Assembly: GCA_016184005.1 (NCBI GenBank)
Contig: JACPDL010000003.1
Location: 62,001-126,000 of the forward strand
Length of the DNA: 64,000 nt
From: Candidatus Aenigmatarchaeota archaeon
GTDB lineage: Archaea > Aenigmatarchaeota > Aenigmatarchaeia > GW2011-AR5
Direction of reading: 5' to 3'
This document shows positions 1 through 8,228 of the stretch, one piece after another (the first letter of the stretch is position 1; every line of letters begins with the position of its first letter). The notes beneath the pieces were generated by a model. The model was given only the letters and a program-made list of their open reading frames with translations. It was not told where the DNA came from and did not search any database. The position numbers and the translations under genes were made by a program.

Positions 1-459
1 AATGTAAAAAGGCAGCGTGCCGTAGCCCAGACCGTTCCATATAGTCTCTAAATAAGGCCTTTCCTTGATGCGCAGCGGCCGCGCCGAGTATGCGATTATC
101 ATGAAATCAGAGAATAAGACAAGATAGAAGACTGCCGCCGGTAAAAAAACGTAAGCAACAGCCGCAGGCATGATCATTAGGATTATGCTGGTTGCCAGGG
201 CTGTTCCTTTGGAAACCTTTCCGCTTGCAACAGGAAACCTGTAAATCTGCCTGCTCTTCCTGTCGCTTTCGTAATCGCAGTAATGGTTGAATGTGATGCT
301 TGCCGAGCAGACCATGATGAAAACCGGCACCAACAGCATGTAGGGCAGCGAGAGCGGTGCGTCGATGGCGAGGAACGCAATGAGATAAATTCCAAGCACG
401 AAAATTGACACGTTTGGACGCAGGAGATGGTTTAAGTCGGTGGGGTTCATGATTATCAT
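1..459 (-). CDS. UbiA-family prenyltransferase, C-terminal part cut by window edge
   Basis: This is an integral membrane prenyltransferase of the UbiA superfamily, which moves a polyprenyl chain onto an aromatic or glycerol-lipid acceptor. It is missing from the ORF track because it runs off the window, but the minus strand reads open from 459 to 1. The first Asp-rich site is visible as NHYCDYESDRKSR and the second conserved region as YSARPLRIKERPYLE, with hydrophobic helices between. An archaeal TATA-like TTATATTC lies upstream, so the start at ATG 459 (or in-frame ATG 450) would be nearly leaderless. Candidates include DGGGP synthase for archaeal lipids or a quinone prenyltransferase; the visible part does not decide. 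Confidence 0.8.
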   Translation of the reverse strand, partial: MIIMNPTDLNHLLRPNVSIFVLGIYLIAFLAIDAPLSLPYMLLVPVFIMVCSASITFNHYCDYESDRKSRQIYRFPVASGKVSKGTALATSIILMIMPAAVAYVFLPAAVFYLVLFSDFMIIAYSARPLRIKERPYLETIWNGLGYGTLPFYI

Positions 460-665
460 TTGATGATACTTAAAGAATATAATTCAAAATAATTAAAGCA
501 AGGATTATCTGAATTTAGCACGATCTTTCGACTCCTTCCATTTTCTTAATTTCTTGTCTGCGCCGAACATGCTTAACCCAATCTTTTCCAGAAGCCCCTT
601 TTTGTCCTTCATTACAAAATTTATTTGGCTGCACATTTCTTAAAGATTTTTCGCCAACTATTCGC

Positions 666-1337
666 ATGATCAGGGCTGTGCTCTTCGATCTCGACAACAC
701 CCTCATAGATTTCATGGGGGCGAAGATGCGCTCATGCGAGGCAGCAATTGACGCGATGGTCGGCGCAGGATTAAAGATGGAGAAGAAGAAAGCCATCGAT
801 ATTCTTTTCGGTCTTTACAACCACTATGGAATAGAGTACAAGCTGATATTCCAGAAATTCCTGTTCAGTGTTATCGGCAAGATGGACATGAAAATACTGG
901 CAGCAGGCATAGTTGCCTACAGAGAGGTGCAGGCTACATACCACAAGCCATATCAAGGTGTTCTGCCATTACTCGCGGTGCTTAGAAAGAAGGGTCTCAA
1001 GCTCGGCATAGTATCTGACGCGCCTGTGCTCAAGGCTTGGCTTCGCCTTACAGAAATGGGCGCTGCAGAATATTTTGATGTTGTTGTCGCATACACAGGA
1101 AAAAGAAAGCCGCACCCTTTGCCGTTTAGAAAAGCCATCAAAGCTTTGGAGGTGAAGCCGGAGGATATTCTGTTTGTCGGCGACGATCCGAGGCGCGATA
1201 CAAAAGGAGCTAAAGCCTTGGGCATGAAAACAGCGCTTGCGAAATATGGTCTCCAAGATAAGTTCAGAAAATATGTTAATAAATACAAAGCAGATTACGA
1301 GCTGGCGAGATTCAAAGATCTGTTAGAAATAGTTTGA
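666..1337 (+). CDS. HAD-superfamily hydrolase (TIGR02253-like)
   Basis: A soluble haloacid dehalogenase-type phosphatase of 223 residues, normal for the family. Motif I with the nucleophile Asp is FDLDNTL near residue 8, motif II is IVSDAP near 118, the Lys of motif III lies in KRKPHP, and motif IV is FVGDDPRRD near 178. An alpha-helical cap fills the stretch between motifs I and II. It resembles the archaeal group annotated as HAD hydrolase TIGR02253. The substrate is unknown, probably a small phosphorylated metabolite. It stands alone, with the UbiA gene diverging on its left. Confidence 0.85.
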   Translation: MIRAVLFDLDNTLIDFMGAKMRSCEAAIDAMVGAGLKMEKKKAIDILFGLYNHYGIEYKLIFQKFLFSVIGKMDMKILAAGIVAYREVQATYHKPYQGVLPLLAVLRKKGLKLGIVSDAPVLKAWLRLTEMGAAEYFDVVVAYTGKRKPHPLPFRKAIKALEVKPEDILFVGDDPRRDTKGAKALGMKTALAKYGLQDKFRKYVNKYKADYELARFKDLLEIV

Positions 1338-1464
1338 TAGCTGTGCAGCAAAATAGTTCAGCTTATTCCAAGAATCCCGCTTATTGCATCCAGATCTGAT
1401 AAGATGTTGTTTTTTGTATATATAACGCTTCTGTTATCTTAGGGCTCAGGTCATAGCTTGCTTT

Positions 1465-1728
1465 TCATTTCCCAATGGCCCATGCTTTAAACTTGTCGTA
1501 GGTCGTCGAGCCGCAGATCCATTTCTCAGTTTTCTTGTTGAAGAAGAACGGCACGCCGCCGCAAAAGCCCTTGTCGAGCTGCCGGAGGAGTTTTGCATTC
1601 GCCTCATTGTGCCACACCTCGAGGCGCTGGATTTTTAATGCCGTTTCTTTCTCGAGTCTGTCGATAAGCGGCTCCATTGTCTTGCAGTGCGGGCACTCCG
1701 TGCCGTAGAACTCGAGCAGGTCTGACAT
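1465..1728 (-). CDS. Small thioredoxin-like protein
   Basis: An 87-residue thioredoxin-fold protein with the redox motif CPHC near residue 13, directly after the first strand (LLEFYGTE). A cis-Pro-like GGVPFFF segment follows near residue 59, as expected beside a thioredoxin active site. There is no signal peptide, so it should act in the cytoplasm. A TATA-like ACTTTATTTAT lies about 25 bases before ATG 1728. Its physiological partner could be the thioredoxin reductase at 19.4 kb; that pairing is inferred. Confidence 0.8.
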   Translation of the reverse strand: MSDLLEFYGTECPHCKTMEPLIDRLEKETALKIQRLEVWHNEANAKLLRQLDKGFCGGVPFFFNKKTEKWICGSTTYDKFKAWAIGK

Positions 1729-1830
1729 ATATTTTATTTGTCAGACTGATAAATAAAGTTTTGCTTAAGATTGTATAGCGATTACCGACAACCAACTTTA
1801 TATTCTCTTTTATGTGTAATCCTTATAGTG

Positions 1831-2043
1831 ATGTATATGTCCAAGGAATTTAATGTAATTATAGAAAAAGGCGAAGACGGCTATTTGATATCAGAAGTAA
1901 TGGAGCTTCCGGGCTGCCATACCCAGGCCAAGACTCTGGACATGCTTATGAAAAGGACACGAGAAGCTATTTCTCTCTATCTAAAAAGCAAGAAAGGCTT
2001 GGAAATAACAAAATTCATAGGCGTGAAAAAGATAAAGGTCTAG
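1831..2043 (+). CDS. hicB: HicB-family antitoxin
   Basis: A short HicB antitoxin of about 70 residues with the partial RNase H-like fold typical of HicB (VIIEKGEDGYLISEVMELPG, then a TREAISLYLK helix). It should neutralise the HicA encoded 90 bases downstream. The ORF track begins at 1771, but a TATA box (TTTATATTC, about 1796-1808) lies inside that extension, so ATG 1831 or ATG 1837 is the true start. No separate DNA-binding domain is seen, so repression of the operon would need this domain itself. Confidence 0.8.
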   Translation: MYMSKEFNVIIEKGEDGYLISEVMELPGCHTQAKTLDMLMKRTREAISLYLKSKKGLEITKFIGVKKIKV

Positions 2044-2133
2044 CCTTATAGTTAAAATCTGAGACTGATGGATGCAATATATCCTAAAACCATAAGATTC
2101 TAATATATATACTAGAGCTACTATCTATATCAT

Positions 2134-2361
2134 ATGGCTAAATTGCCGCTTCTGACAGCCAAGGAATTAAGCAAGGTTCTGGTTGACATGGGCTTCAGGC
2201 CGATAAGGCAAGAAGGAAGCCATATATTCTTTCAACACCCAGATGGGAGAACTACTGTCGTTCCTGATCACTCTGGGGAAGAAATAGACAAAGGCCTTCT
2301 GAACAAGATAATCAAGAAAGATTTGAAAATAACGAGAAAAGAATTTGACAAGTATCTTTAA
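2134..2361 (+). CDS. hicA: HicA-family mRNA interferase toxin
   Basis: A 75-residue HicA toxin with a double-stranded RNA-binding-like fold that cleaves mRNA. The conserved active-site region is visible: GFRPIRQEGSHIFFQHPDGR with its key His, followed by VVPDHSGEEIDKGLL. HicB lies upstream, the antitoxin-first order. A TATA-like TAATATATATACT at about 2101-2113 suggests hicA also has its own promoter. Confidence 0.87.
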   Translation: MAKLPLLTAKELSKVLVDMGFRPIRQEGSHIFFQHPDGRTTVVPDHSGEEIDKGLLNKIIKKDLKITRKEFDKYL

Positions 2362-2384
2362 TTCGCGCATAGCAAAAACTATAT

Positions 2385-2723
2385 TTAGATTATCGGTCTT
2401 CTCAGCGGCCTGCCGTTCTGTATTTCAATTGTTTGCGAGCCGTTCCTTGCAGAAAATCTCCCTCTTCGCGCAATGTGAGTATAAGCCCAGTGGTTTATCT
2501 CGACTCTTATTTCCTTTATCCCTTCAAACCCTGTTCCTTCTCTTTGATAACTCAATTCAATGCCATCCACGTGTTTTGTCTGCCCATACGTGAGCACAAC
2601 TGGCTTTTCTGTCTTGCCTTCGGCTGTTGTCAGTGTGGTTCTGAGCGGGCTCTCTACAAGACTACGAAGCTCGCCTTCCGCAAGAACAAGAAGATAATCA
2701 GCCCCGTCAAATTCGGCTATCAT
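2385..2723 (-). CDS. Conserved hypothetical protein, 112 residues
   Basis: I do not recognise a family. The protein starts MIAEFDGADYLLVLAEGE and reads as a soluble, beta-rich small protein with no signal peptide, membrane segment or Cys motif. It ends with a basic tail (GRPLRRPII). It is convergent with hicA and divergent from the dehydrogenase E1-alpha gene. A TTTATTAT box lies about 20 bases before the ATG at 2723, supporting real expression. Confidence 0.5.
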   Translation of the reverse strand: MIAEFDGADYLLVLAEGELRSLVESPLRTTLTTAEGKTEKPVVLTYGQTKHVDGIELSYQREGTGFEGIKEIRVEINHWAYTHIARRGRFSARNGSQTIEIQNGRPLRRPII

Positions 2724-2827
2724 AAAAAATAATAAACCGCAAATGTATATAACTATTCATAGCGTTTCTTTCTGTGATTTTTGCGTAATTGAAAAACTAT
2801 ATATCCCGCTTCGGCGATATTCTACTC

Positions 2828-3907
2828 ATGCTCAAAGTGGTGAAGAATTTCTCCGTGTCCTACATGCAGGTTCTTGACGAGAACGGAAAGATAGACGCGA
2901 AGCTGATGCCGCAACTCAGCAACGAGGACATACAGAAGATGTATGAAGCAATGGTTCTTGGCAGAATGTTTGACGAGACCATGCTGAAGCTGCAGCGCGA
3001 AGGGCGGATAGGCACTTACGCACCTGCCATCGGACAGGAAGCAACCCAGACAGGCTTCGCATATGCAATGCAGCCAAGCGACTGGTTCTTCCCGATGTAC
3101 AGGGATGTCTCATCTTACATCTTTCGTGGCATGCCTCTTGAAAACCTTGTGCTCTATTGGTCAGGCGACGGAAGGGGAATGCACATCCCAGAAGGGCAGA
3201 ATAATTTCCCTGTTGCAATCCCTGTAAGCACCCAGATAGCACATGCCGTGGGCGCAGCTATGGCTGCAAAGATACTGGGCCATAAGATTGCTACGTTGGT
3301 TTGCACAGGCGACGGCGGCACATCAAAAGCAGACTTCCACGAGGCATTGAATTTTGCAGGAGTATTCAGGGCGCCTGTAGTTGCAATCGTCCAGAACAAC
3401 CAGTACGCCATTTCAATGCGGCGGGAAAAACAAACAGCAGCTGAAACAATCGCGCAGAAAGCAATAGCTTACGGCTTCGAAGGCATTCAGGTTGACGGCA
3501 ACGATGTCTTTGCGGTCTACAGGGCAGCAAAGGATGCACTGGAAAAAGCACGCGCAGGCTCAGGACCTACACTCATTGAATGCGTAACATACAGGATAGC
3601 TGACCACACAACAGCCGACGATGCAGCGCGTTACAGGACACAGGAAGAGATTGGTGAATGGATGAAAAAAGACCCCATAGAAAGATTGCGCAAGTACATG
3701 GAATCCAGGGCTTTGTGGAGCCAGTATTATGAGAAACGCGTACGCTTCAAGTTCGAGGAACAGATAAACGATGCTATAAAGAAAGCGGAGAACATGCCGA
3801 AGGCTGAGATAGATGATATCTTCAAGCACATGTACCAGGAAATGACGGAAAATCTTAAGGAGCAGCTTGAAGAACTGAAGAGCTTCCTCAATGCGAAGAA
3901 GTTATAG
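2828..3907 (+). CDS. pdhA: 2-oxoacid (pyruvate) dehydrogenase E1 component, alpha subunit
   Basis: The thiamine diphosphate-dependent alpha subunit of a pyruvate or branched-chain 2-oxoacid dehydrogenase complex, which decarboxylates the 2-oxoacid and passes the acyl group to lipoyl-E2. The ThDP/Mg motif begins at CTGDGGTSKADFHEALNFAG and ends near NNQYAIS; the phosphorylation-loop-like RIADHTTADDAARYR follows. The length of about 359 residues is normal. The track start at 2789 is TTG, but a TATA (AACTATATAT) sits at about 2795, so ATG 2828 is chosen. The beta subunit follows after 77 bases. Confidence 0.9.
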   Translation: MLKVVKNFSVSYMQVLDENGKIDAKLMPQLSNEDIQKMYEAMVLGRMFDETMLKLQREGRIGTYAPAIGQEATQTGFAYAMQPSDWFFPMYRDVSSYIFRGMPLENLVLYWSGDGRGMHIPEGQNNFPVAIPVSTQIAHAVGAAMAAKILGHKIATLVCTGDGGTSKADFHEALNFAGVFRAPVVAIVQNNQYAISMRREKQTAAETIAQKAIAYGFEGIQVDGNDVFAVYRAAKDALEKARAGSGPTLIECVTYRIADHTTADDAARYRTQEEIGEWMKKDPIERLRKYMESRALWSQYYEKRVRFKFEEQINDAIKKAENMPKAEIDDIFKHMYQEMTENLKEQLEELKSFLNAKKL

Positions 3908-3984
3908 AAAAATAAGAGAAGGTTTTTGATATTTCTTTTGGGGAATACAAAGACCTTTTCTTTAGGAAAGAAAAGGGATTTGTT

Positions 3985-4950
3985 ATGACTGTAATGAACA
4001 TGGTGCAGGCAATCAACAGCGCGCTTACGCAGGAAATGGAAGCCGACGGAACAGTTGTTGTTCTAGGTGAAGATGTCGGCATTGACGGCGGCGTTTTTCG
4101 CGTGACAGACGGATTGCTGAAAAAGTTCCCGAACAGGGTTATTGATACGCCGCTTGCAGAGCTTGCTATTGCAGGCACTACAGTAGGCATGGCTGTTTAT
4201 GGCTTGAAGCCGGTTGCAGAGATACAGTTTGACGGTTTCAGCCCTCCTATACTGGATCAAATAATATGCCATGCAGGCCGCATCCGATGGAGAACGGGTG
4301 GCAGGTATCATGCGCCGCTTGTAATACGGATCCCTTATGGCGGCGGCATCAAAGCATTGGAACACCACTCTGATTCGCCGGAAGCTTATTTTGTACATAC
4401 GCCCGGAATAAAGGTTGTCATACCTTCAACCCCTTATGAGGCAAAGGGCCTGCTCGCTTCAAGCATCCGCGATCCGGATCCAGTCATATTCCTCGAGCCT
4501 AAGAGAATTTACCGCGCAATAAAGGAAGATGTTCCGGATGAGCCCTACACCATACCGTTGGGTGAGGCAAAAATAGTGCGCGAAGGCGAAGATGTTACTC
4601 TGGTTTCTTACGGCGCTATGACGCGCACATGCAAGCAAGTAATGGAAAAATCCAAGCACAGCATAGAAATCATTGATGTGCGAACGCTTTCACCGCTGGA
4701 TACTAAGACAATCATCGAGTCCGTGAAAAAAACAGGCCGCGCGGTGATCGTGCATGAAGCACCCAGATCATGCGGCTTCGGCGCCGAGCTTGCCGCCGTG
4801 ATCAATGACAGAGACCTGCTGCACCTGAAAGCACCCGTGACGCGCGTCACGGGTTTCGACACAGTAATGCCTCTGCCGAAGCTTGAGGAATACTACATAC
4901 CCAGCGCAGAGCGCATAGAAGCAGGGATCGAGAAGGTCATGGAGTTCTGA
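3985..4950 (+). CDS. pdhB: 2-oxoacid (pyruvate) dehydrogenase E1 component, beta subunit
   Basis: The 321-residue E1-beta partner. It shows the N-terminal pyrimidine-binding part (VVVLGEDVGIDGGVFRVTDG, then ELAIAGTTVGMA) and the C-terminal transketolase domain (IIDVRTLSPLDTKTI, VIVHEAPRSCGFGAELAA). With the upstream alpha subunit it forms an alpha2beta2 heterotetramer. Its presence with E2 and a lipoate ligase nearby shows a full lipoyl-dependent oxoacid route; this is uncommon among archaea, most of which oxidise pyruvate with ferredoxin oxidoreductases. Confidence 0.92.
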   Translation: MTVMNMVQAINSALTQEMEADGTVVVLGEDVGIDGGVFRVTDGLLKKFPNRVIDTPLAELAIAGTTVGMAVYGLKPVAEIQFDGFSPPILDQIICHAGRIRWRTGGRYHAPLVIRIPYGGGIKALEHHSDSPEAYFVHTPGIKVVIPSTPYEAKGLLASSIRDPDPVIFLEPKRIYRAIKEDVPDEPYTIPLGEAKIVREGEDVTLVSYGAMTRTCKQVMEKSKHSIEIIDVRTLSPLDTKTIIESVKKTGRAVIVHEAPRSCGFGAELAAVINDRDLLHLKAPVTRVTGFDTVMPLPKLEEYYIPSAERIEAGIEKVMEF

Positions 4951-4958
4951 TGTAATTG

Positions 4959-5219
4959 CTAAATAGAATTCAGATATTGTCTTATTTCTCCAAGTCTCCA
5001 AGATAGTAGTGAAATATGAATACCGTAGTGTTTTCTTTTTGTACTGATAAAACCTTTCCTAATCAATTCATCTAAGGCGTTCTTCACAATCTTTTTGTCA
5101 TTGGATGGGACATGTCTTATCAGGTTTTCATACGTGGTTTGCTTATTGCCGATATAACGATGTGCAAGAAGGTAGTCAATTATAAAACGCTCTGCTTCTT
5201 TCTGTGTAAATTTTTGCAT
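4959..5219 (-). CDS. Small winged-helix-like protein
   Basis: An 86-residue protein with a helix-turn-helix pattern: YENLIRHVPSNDKKIVKNALDELIRKGFI, then a wing-like STKRKHYGIHIS. No ligand domain is attached. It lies 9 bases from the end of the E1-beta gene, converging with it, and diverges from a second winged-helix gene at 5280. The two may regulate each other or the dehydrogenase genes; that is inference. The start at ATG 5219 is the only good Met. Confidence 0.6.
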   Translation of the reverse strand: MQKFTQKEAERFIIDYLLAHRYIGNKQTTYENLIRHVPSNDKKIVKNALDELIRKGFISTKRKHYGIHISLLSWRLGEIRQYLNSI

Positions 5220-5279
5220 TATTTAGTTAAATAATGTTAACTTTAAATATCCGTATTGCCAATTATATTGTTGATTAAA

Positions 5280-5645
5280 ATGGGCTTGGTTCACATATTC
5301 GGAGAAAAACCTGTACCGAAGGTTCTGGATTTCTTTAGGGTTCATTCTTACTGGGATTATTCACTTAAAGATCTGTCGAAAGCTACAAAGATAAGCCACA
5401 GAACTTTGCAGCAGATAATCCCGCAACTTGTTAAGCATGGTTTTCTGAAATACACAAGAACAGAAGGAAAAGCGAAAATGTTTATTTTTAATAAAGAATC
5501 AAAAATAGCCAAAGAACTGCACGAATTTGCTCGAACAATAGATTTTGAGTTTTTATCTACAGACCATAAAAAAAAGCAGCACTCGCCTGAGATTGCCTTT
5601 GATCTTGGGAGAAGCGAAGCTTCTCAGAGATTCCAAAAAGCGTAG
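5280..5645 (+). CDS. Winged-helix regulator whose C-terminus is made of hairpin repeat
   Basis: A winged-helix DNA-binding protein. The HTH is visible as YSLKDLSKATKISHRTLQQIIPQLVKHGFL followed by a KYTRTEGKAKMFIF wing. ATG 5280 is preferred to the track start because it follows a TTAAATATCC-like element at a leaderless distance. The last about 16 residues (DLGRSEASQRFQKA) come from hairpin modules that run through the stop codon, so the native end was probably replaced or extended by repeat insertion. The same LGRSE peptide appears inside the 41.8 kb membrane gene. Confidence 0.65.
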   Translation: MGLVHIFGEKPVPKVLDFFRVHSYWDYSLKDLSKATKISHRTLQQIIPQLVKHGFLKYTRTEGKAKMFIFNKESKIAKELHEFARTIDFEFLSTDHKKKQHSPEIAFDLGRSEASQRFQKA

Positions 5646-5660
5646 CTTTTTGAGAATTTT
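5605..5660. repeat. Two hairpin modules overlapping a gene end
   Basis: Two adjacent inverted repeats: AGAAGCGAAGCTTCT and a longer AAAAAGCGTAGCTTTTT unit. The first and most of the second lie inside the reading frame of the upstream winged-helix gene. The pair recurs in inverted orientation at 58150-58205 with almost the same spacing and flanks, so it behaves as a dispersed unit rather than as a simple terminator. Confidence 0.75.
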
Positions 5661-5702
5661 GAAGATATACAGATTAAGCAGCGGAAAATACATTAGCCAG
5701 TT

Positions 5703-5762
5703 TCATTGCTTTTTTTCTTTGTAGTTAACTTCCTTGAGGAAATTGTCTATGGGGTTTTTCAT
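5703..5762 (-). CDS. Possible 19-residue peptide (uncertain)
   Basis: In the 190-base gap between the winged-helix gene and the kinase gene the minus strand encodes MKNPIDNFLKEVNYKEKKQ and a stop. A weak TATA-like AATGATAAAAAGG lies upstream. The sequence is Lys-rich and soluble with no known motif. It may be a real micro-protein, a leftover of a longer gene, or chance. The rest of the gap shows only hairpin repeat and AT-rich DNA. Confidence 0.2.
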   Translation of the reverse strand: MKNPIDNFLKEVNYKEKKQ

Positions 5763-5837
5763 TTCAATTTGAATGAAACCTTTTTATCATTGATTTGTGA
5801 AACAAACTAATTGTAACGAACAAGTAAATCAAGAAAT

Positions 5838-6773
5838 TTATTTTCTTGATGTCTGCCTTTGGTAAATTCTTTCCAGCACCTCAGGCTGCAGGAAAAAGTC
5901 CCCCGCTTCTGTAGGTGATAACCTGCCCGGTTTTAGCCTATACTTATCAACGCCTCCGGTTATAGGGGCTTCTATGTAATCTCGCAACGTACCTTCCAAT
6001 CTCAAGTAATGTGGTATTGCTTGGCGAATCTGCTCTTCTGGATTTTCGCTTGGTGTTCCGCTATTTTCTATCCATATCGAAGGCACACCCACGCCCAATA
6101 ACCAATCATGAATCTCGATAAACGCGTTGTAAATAACCCCTTCTTTGCTAAGACTCATTTGTCCAGCTGTGCCCACACCAATTTTCTGGCGATAAGCCCT
6201 TCTAAGAGGAATTTGTTCAAGCGAGCAAGTTACAATAATTTGCAGGTTTGGATACCAAATTCCCATATGTTCATTCAATCTACGTATAGCTTCCCATCTA
6301 TAAGGGCTGTCTTCACAACCCTTTGCTGGACAGGATTGATATGCCCAGCCTGTAACCTGCCATCTGTCCAGGATTACGTCTTGTTTTTGGACAGCCTTTA
6401 TGAGTTTCTCATTTACTATTGTCCTGCCAGCGGCAAACATGTAAGCAAGTGCTGCCTGCCTGTCCTTTTCAAGATCGGGCCCGTCCATGTCAAGCCGTTC
6501 AACGTAATCACGCGCGTTCTTGATAGCATCAAGGTACTGGGGATATTCCTCTTCAAGTTTATCCAAACCTTCAAAACACAGCATTCCAGATCTGTACATC
6601 TCATTTAATTTTGCGGTTGCTGGCCGCAAAGGGTCAAAAGTATTTTCTCTAATCACAACAGCATTCTCGCTTCTTTCGTAAAGCATCTGCACAAAAGTGC
6701 TTTTCCCTGCAAGTGATAAGCCATCAAAAGCTAAAATCGCATGGTCCTGATCAACTTCAGTTGACATGAACAT
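5838..6773 (-). CDS. P-loop nucleoside/nucleotide kinase-like protein (thymidylate kinase fold)
   Basis: A P-loop protein with Walker A FDGLSLAGKSTF near residue 16 and a DRW motif (VILDRWQVTG) like the DRY/DRH of deoxynucleoside and thymidylate kinases, plus a basic lid-like RRAYRQK segment. At about 311 residues it is longer than a plain dTMP kinase, and the C-terminal 100 residues are unassigned. The track start would overlap the E2 gene; the TATA AACTTATAAAGTT favours ATG 6773 (MFMSTEVD). Substrate unknown. Confidence 0.6.
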   Translation of the reverse strand: MFMSTEVDQDHAILAFDGLSLAGKSTFVQMLYERSENAVVIRENTFDPLRPATAKLNEMYRSGMLCFEGLDKLEEEYPQYLDAIKNARDYVERLDMDGPDLEKDRQAALAYMFAAGRTIVNEKLIKAVQKQDVILDRWQVTGWAYQSCPAKGCEDSPYRWEAIRRLNEHMGIWYPNLQIIVTCSLEQIPLRRAYRQKIGVGTAGQMSLSKEGVIYNAFIEIHDWLLGVGVPSIWIENSGTPSENPEEQIRQAIPHYLRLEGTLRDYIEAPITGGVDKYRLKPGRLSPTEAGDFFLQPEVLERIYQRQTSRK

Positions 6774-6786
6774 ATCAAAACTGTCA

Positions 6787-6801
6787 AACTTTATAAGTTT
6801 G
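6787..6801. promoter_or_regulatory. Shared divergent TATA element
   Basis: The sequence AAACTTTATAAGTTT is a palindrome containing a TATA box that reads in both directions. It lies about 25 bases from the chosen start of the kinase-like gene on the minus strand and about 25 bases from the E2 start on the plus strand. Both genes would be leaderless or nearly so. Confidence 0.55.
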
Positions 6802-6820
6802 ATTCTGCAATTTAATCGTA

Positions 6821-8122
6821 ATGCCATACGAATTCAGGTTTCCCGATGTTGGCGAGGGCATAACAGAAGGTGAGATAGTAAAATGGCGCGTGAAGGAAGG
6901 AGATACTGTTAAGGAACATGATGTCATCGCCGAGATAGAAACAGACAAGGCAATAGTCCAGATACCTTCGCCAAAGAGCGGCAAAATAGCAAAACTCCAT
7001 CATCGTGAAGGCGATACCATTCACGTAGGAGAAACGCTCGCGACTATCGCTGAAGAGAATGAGCAGCTTATTTCTTCCACGGAAAAATCCATTGAAATGC
7101 CGAAACAGCAGAAAGGTGTCGCTGTTGTCGGCCAGCTTGAAGAAGCAGCAGATATAGAGCCTGCTGTGAAACAGCCCACGGCTAAGCCAGCCGTAAATGC
7201 AGCAAAGCAGGTTACCGGCAAGATGGCTGAAGTGCTGCCGGCTGTAAGGAGGCTTGCAAGAGAGCTTAATGCCGACATTTCAAGCGTAAAAGGAACAGGG
7301 AAAGACGGACGAATAACAGAGGAAGACGTCAGGCAGTCTTCTCAAGCAGCAGAAAAAAAAAGCGAAGAAGTACAAGAACAGTCTCTTGTCAGGATAGAAA
7401 GAAAATACGATATGTACGGTTATGTTGAGCGTGTGCCGTTGAAAGGCATCAGAAAAGCAACAGCGAAGAACATGGTGAAGTCCATGTTCACAGCGCCGCA
7501 TGTGACACACATGGATGAAGCTGACGTCACAGAACTTTCAGCAATTCGCGAAAAAGAAAAGGCAAAAGCTGAAAAGAGCGGCATAAAACTGACTTTCCTG
7601 CCGTTCGTCGTGAAGGCAGCTGTCGCTGCGCTGAAGGCGCATCCATACATGAACGCAAGCATGGATGATGAGCATGGCGAAATAATACTGAAAAGCTACT
7701 ACAATATCGGCATAGCTATTGACACTACAGACGGCCTGATAGTTCCTGTCATCAAGGAAGCAAGCGAAAAAACAATCCTGGAGATAGCAAAAGAAATACA
7801 AAAATTTTCTGAAGCCGCTAAGGACAGGAAAATAGATCTTGCTGACATGAAAGGAGGCACGTTTACCATAACAAACGTCGGCTCTGTGGGCGGTCTGCAT
7901 GCAACGCCAATAATAAACTGGCCCGAGGCGGCAATAATTGCGACTGGACGCATATACGACAAGGCTGTCGTAGCCGGTAAAAAAATTGTTGCAAGAAAGA
8001 TGATGCCTCTTTCCGTTTCATTTGATCACCGCATAGTCGATGGCGTAGAAGCAGCCAGGTTCACAAACACGCTGAAAGAGCACTTGGAAGATCCTGAATT
8101 GCTGTTGATTGAGGGACGATAA
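6821..8122 (+). CDS. Dihydrolipoamide acyltransferase, E2 of the 2-oxoacid dehydrogenase complex
   Basis: The core E2 subunit that accepts the acyl group from E1 on a lipoyl arm and transfers it to CoA. Domain order is standard: one lipoyl domain at residues 1-78 with the lipoylated Lys in EIETDKAIVQIPSP, a linker, a peripheral subunit-binding domain near 130-170 (LPAVRRLARELNADISSVKGTGKDGRITEEDV), and the catalytic acyltransferase domain from about 195 ending in SFDHRIVDGVEAARF with the active-site His. Length 433 is normal. It is separated from E1 by two regulators and the kinase-like gene. Confidence 0.93.
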   Translation: MPYEFRFPDVGEGITEGEIVKWRVKEGDTVKEHDVIAEIETDKAIVQIPSPKSGKIAKLHHREGDTIHVGETLATIAEENEQLISSTEKSIEMPKQQKGVAVVGQLEEAADIEPAVKQPTAKPAVNAAKQVTGKMAEVLPAVRRLARELNADISSVKGTGKDGRITEEDVRQSSQAAEKKSEEVQEQSLVRIERKYDMYGYVERVPLKGIRKATAKNMVKSMFTAPHVTHMDEADVTELSAIREKEKAKAEKSGIKLTFLPFVVKAAVAALKAHPYMNASMDDEHGEIILKSYYNIGIAIDTTDGLIVPVIKEASEKTILEIAKEIQKFSEAAKDRKIDLADMKGGTFTITNVGSVGGLHATPIINWPEAAIIATGRIYDKAVVAGKKIVARKMMPLSVSFDHRIVDGVEAARFTNTLKEHLEDPELLLIEGR

Positions 8123-8128
8123 TAAGTC

Positions 8129-8204
8129 GAGAACCTAGGTTCTCTTCCTTATCAACCTTCTCTCCTAAATAAATTTATTACAACAAAAATATAGGTTGAG
8201 AACC
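8129..8204. repeat. Hairpin modules between E2 and lipoate ligase genes
   Basis: A perfect palindrome GAGAACCTAGGTTCTC begins 7 bases after the E2 stop, and a smaller GGTT-GAG-AACC unit follows at about 8194. They could act in E2 mRNA 3'-end formation but share the architecture of the dispersed hairpin modules. Confidence 0.55.
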
Positions 8205-8228
8205 AAATAAAATATTAGAGAATTTGAT

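Noticed and set aside
2433-2732. Plus-strand ORF opposite the 2385-2723 gene
   Set aside because: Shadow of the minus-strand gene, with no ribosome binding site or protein-like pattern.
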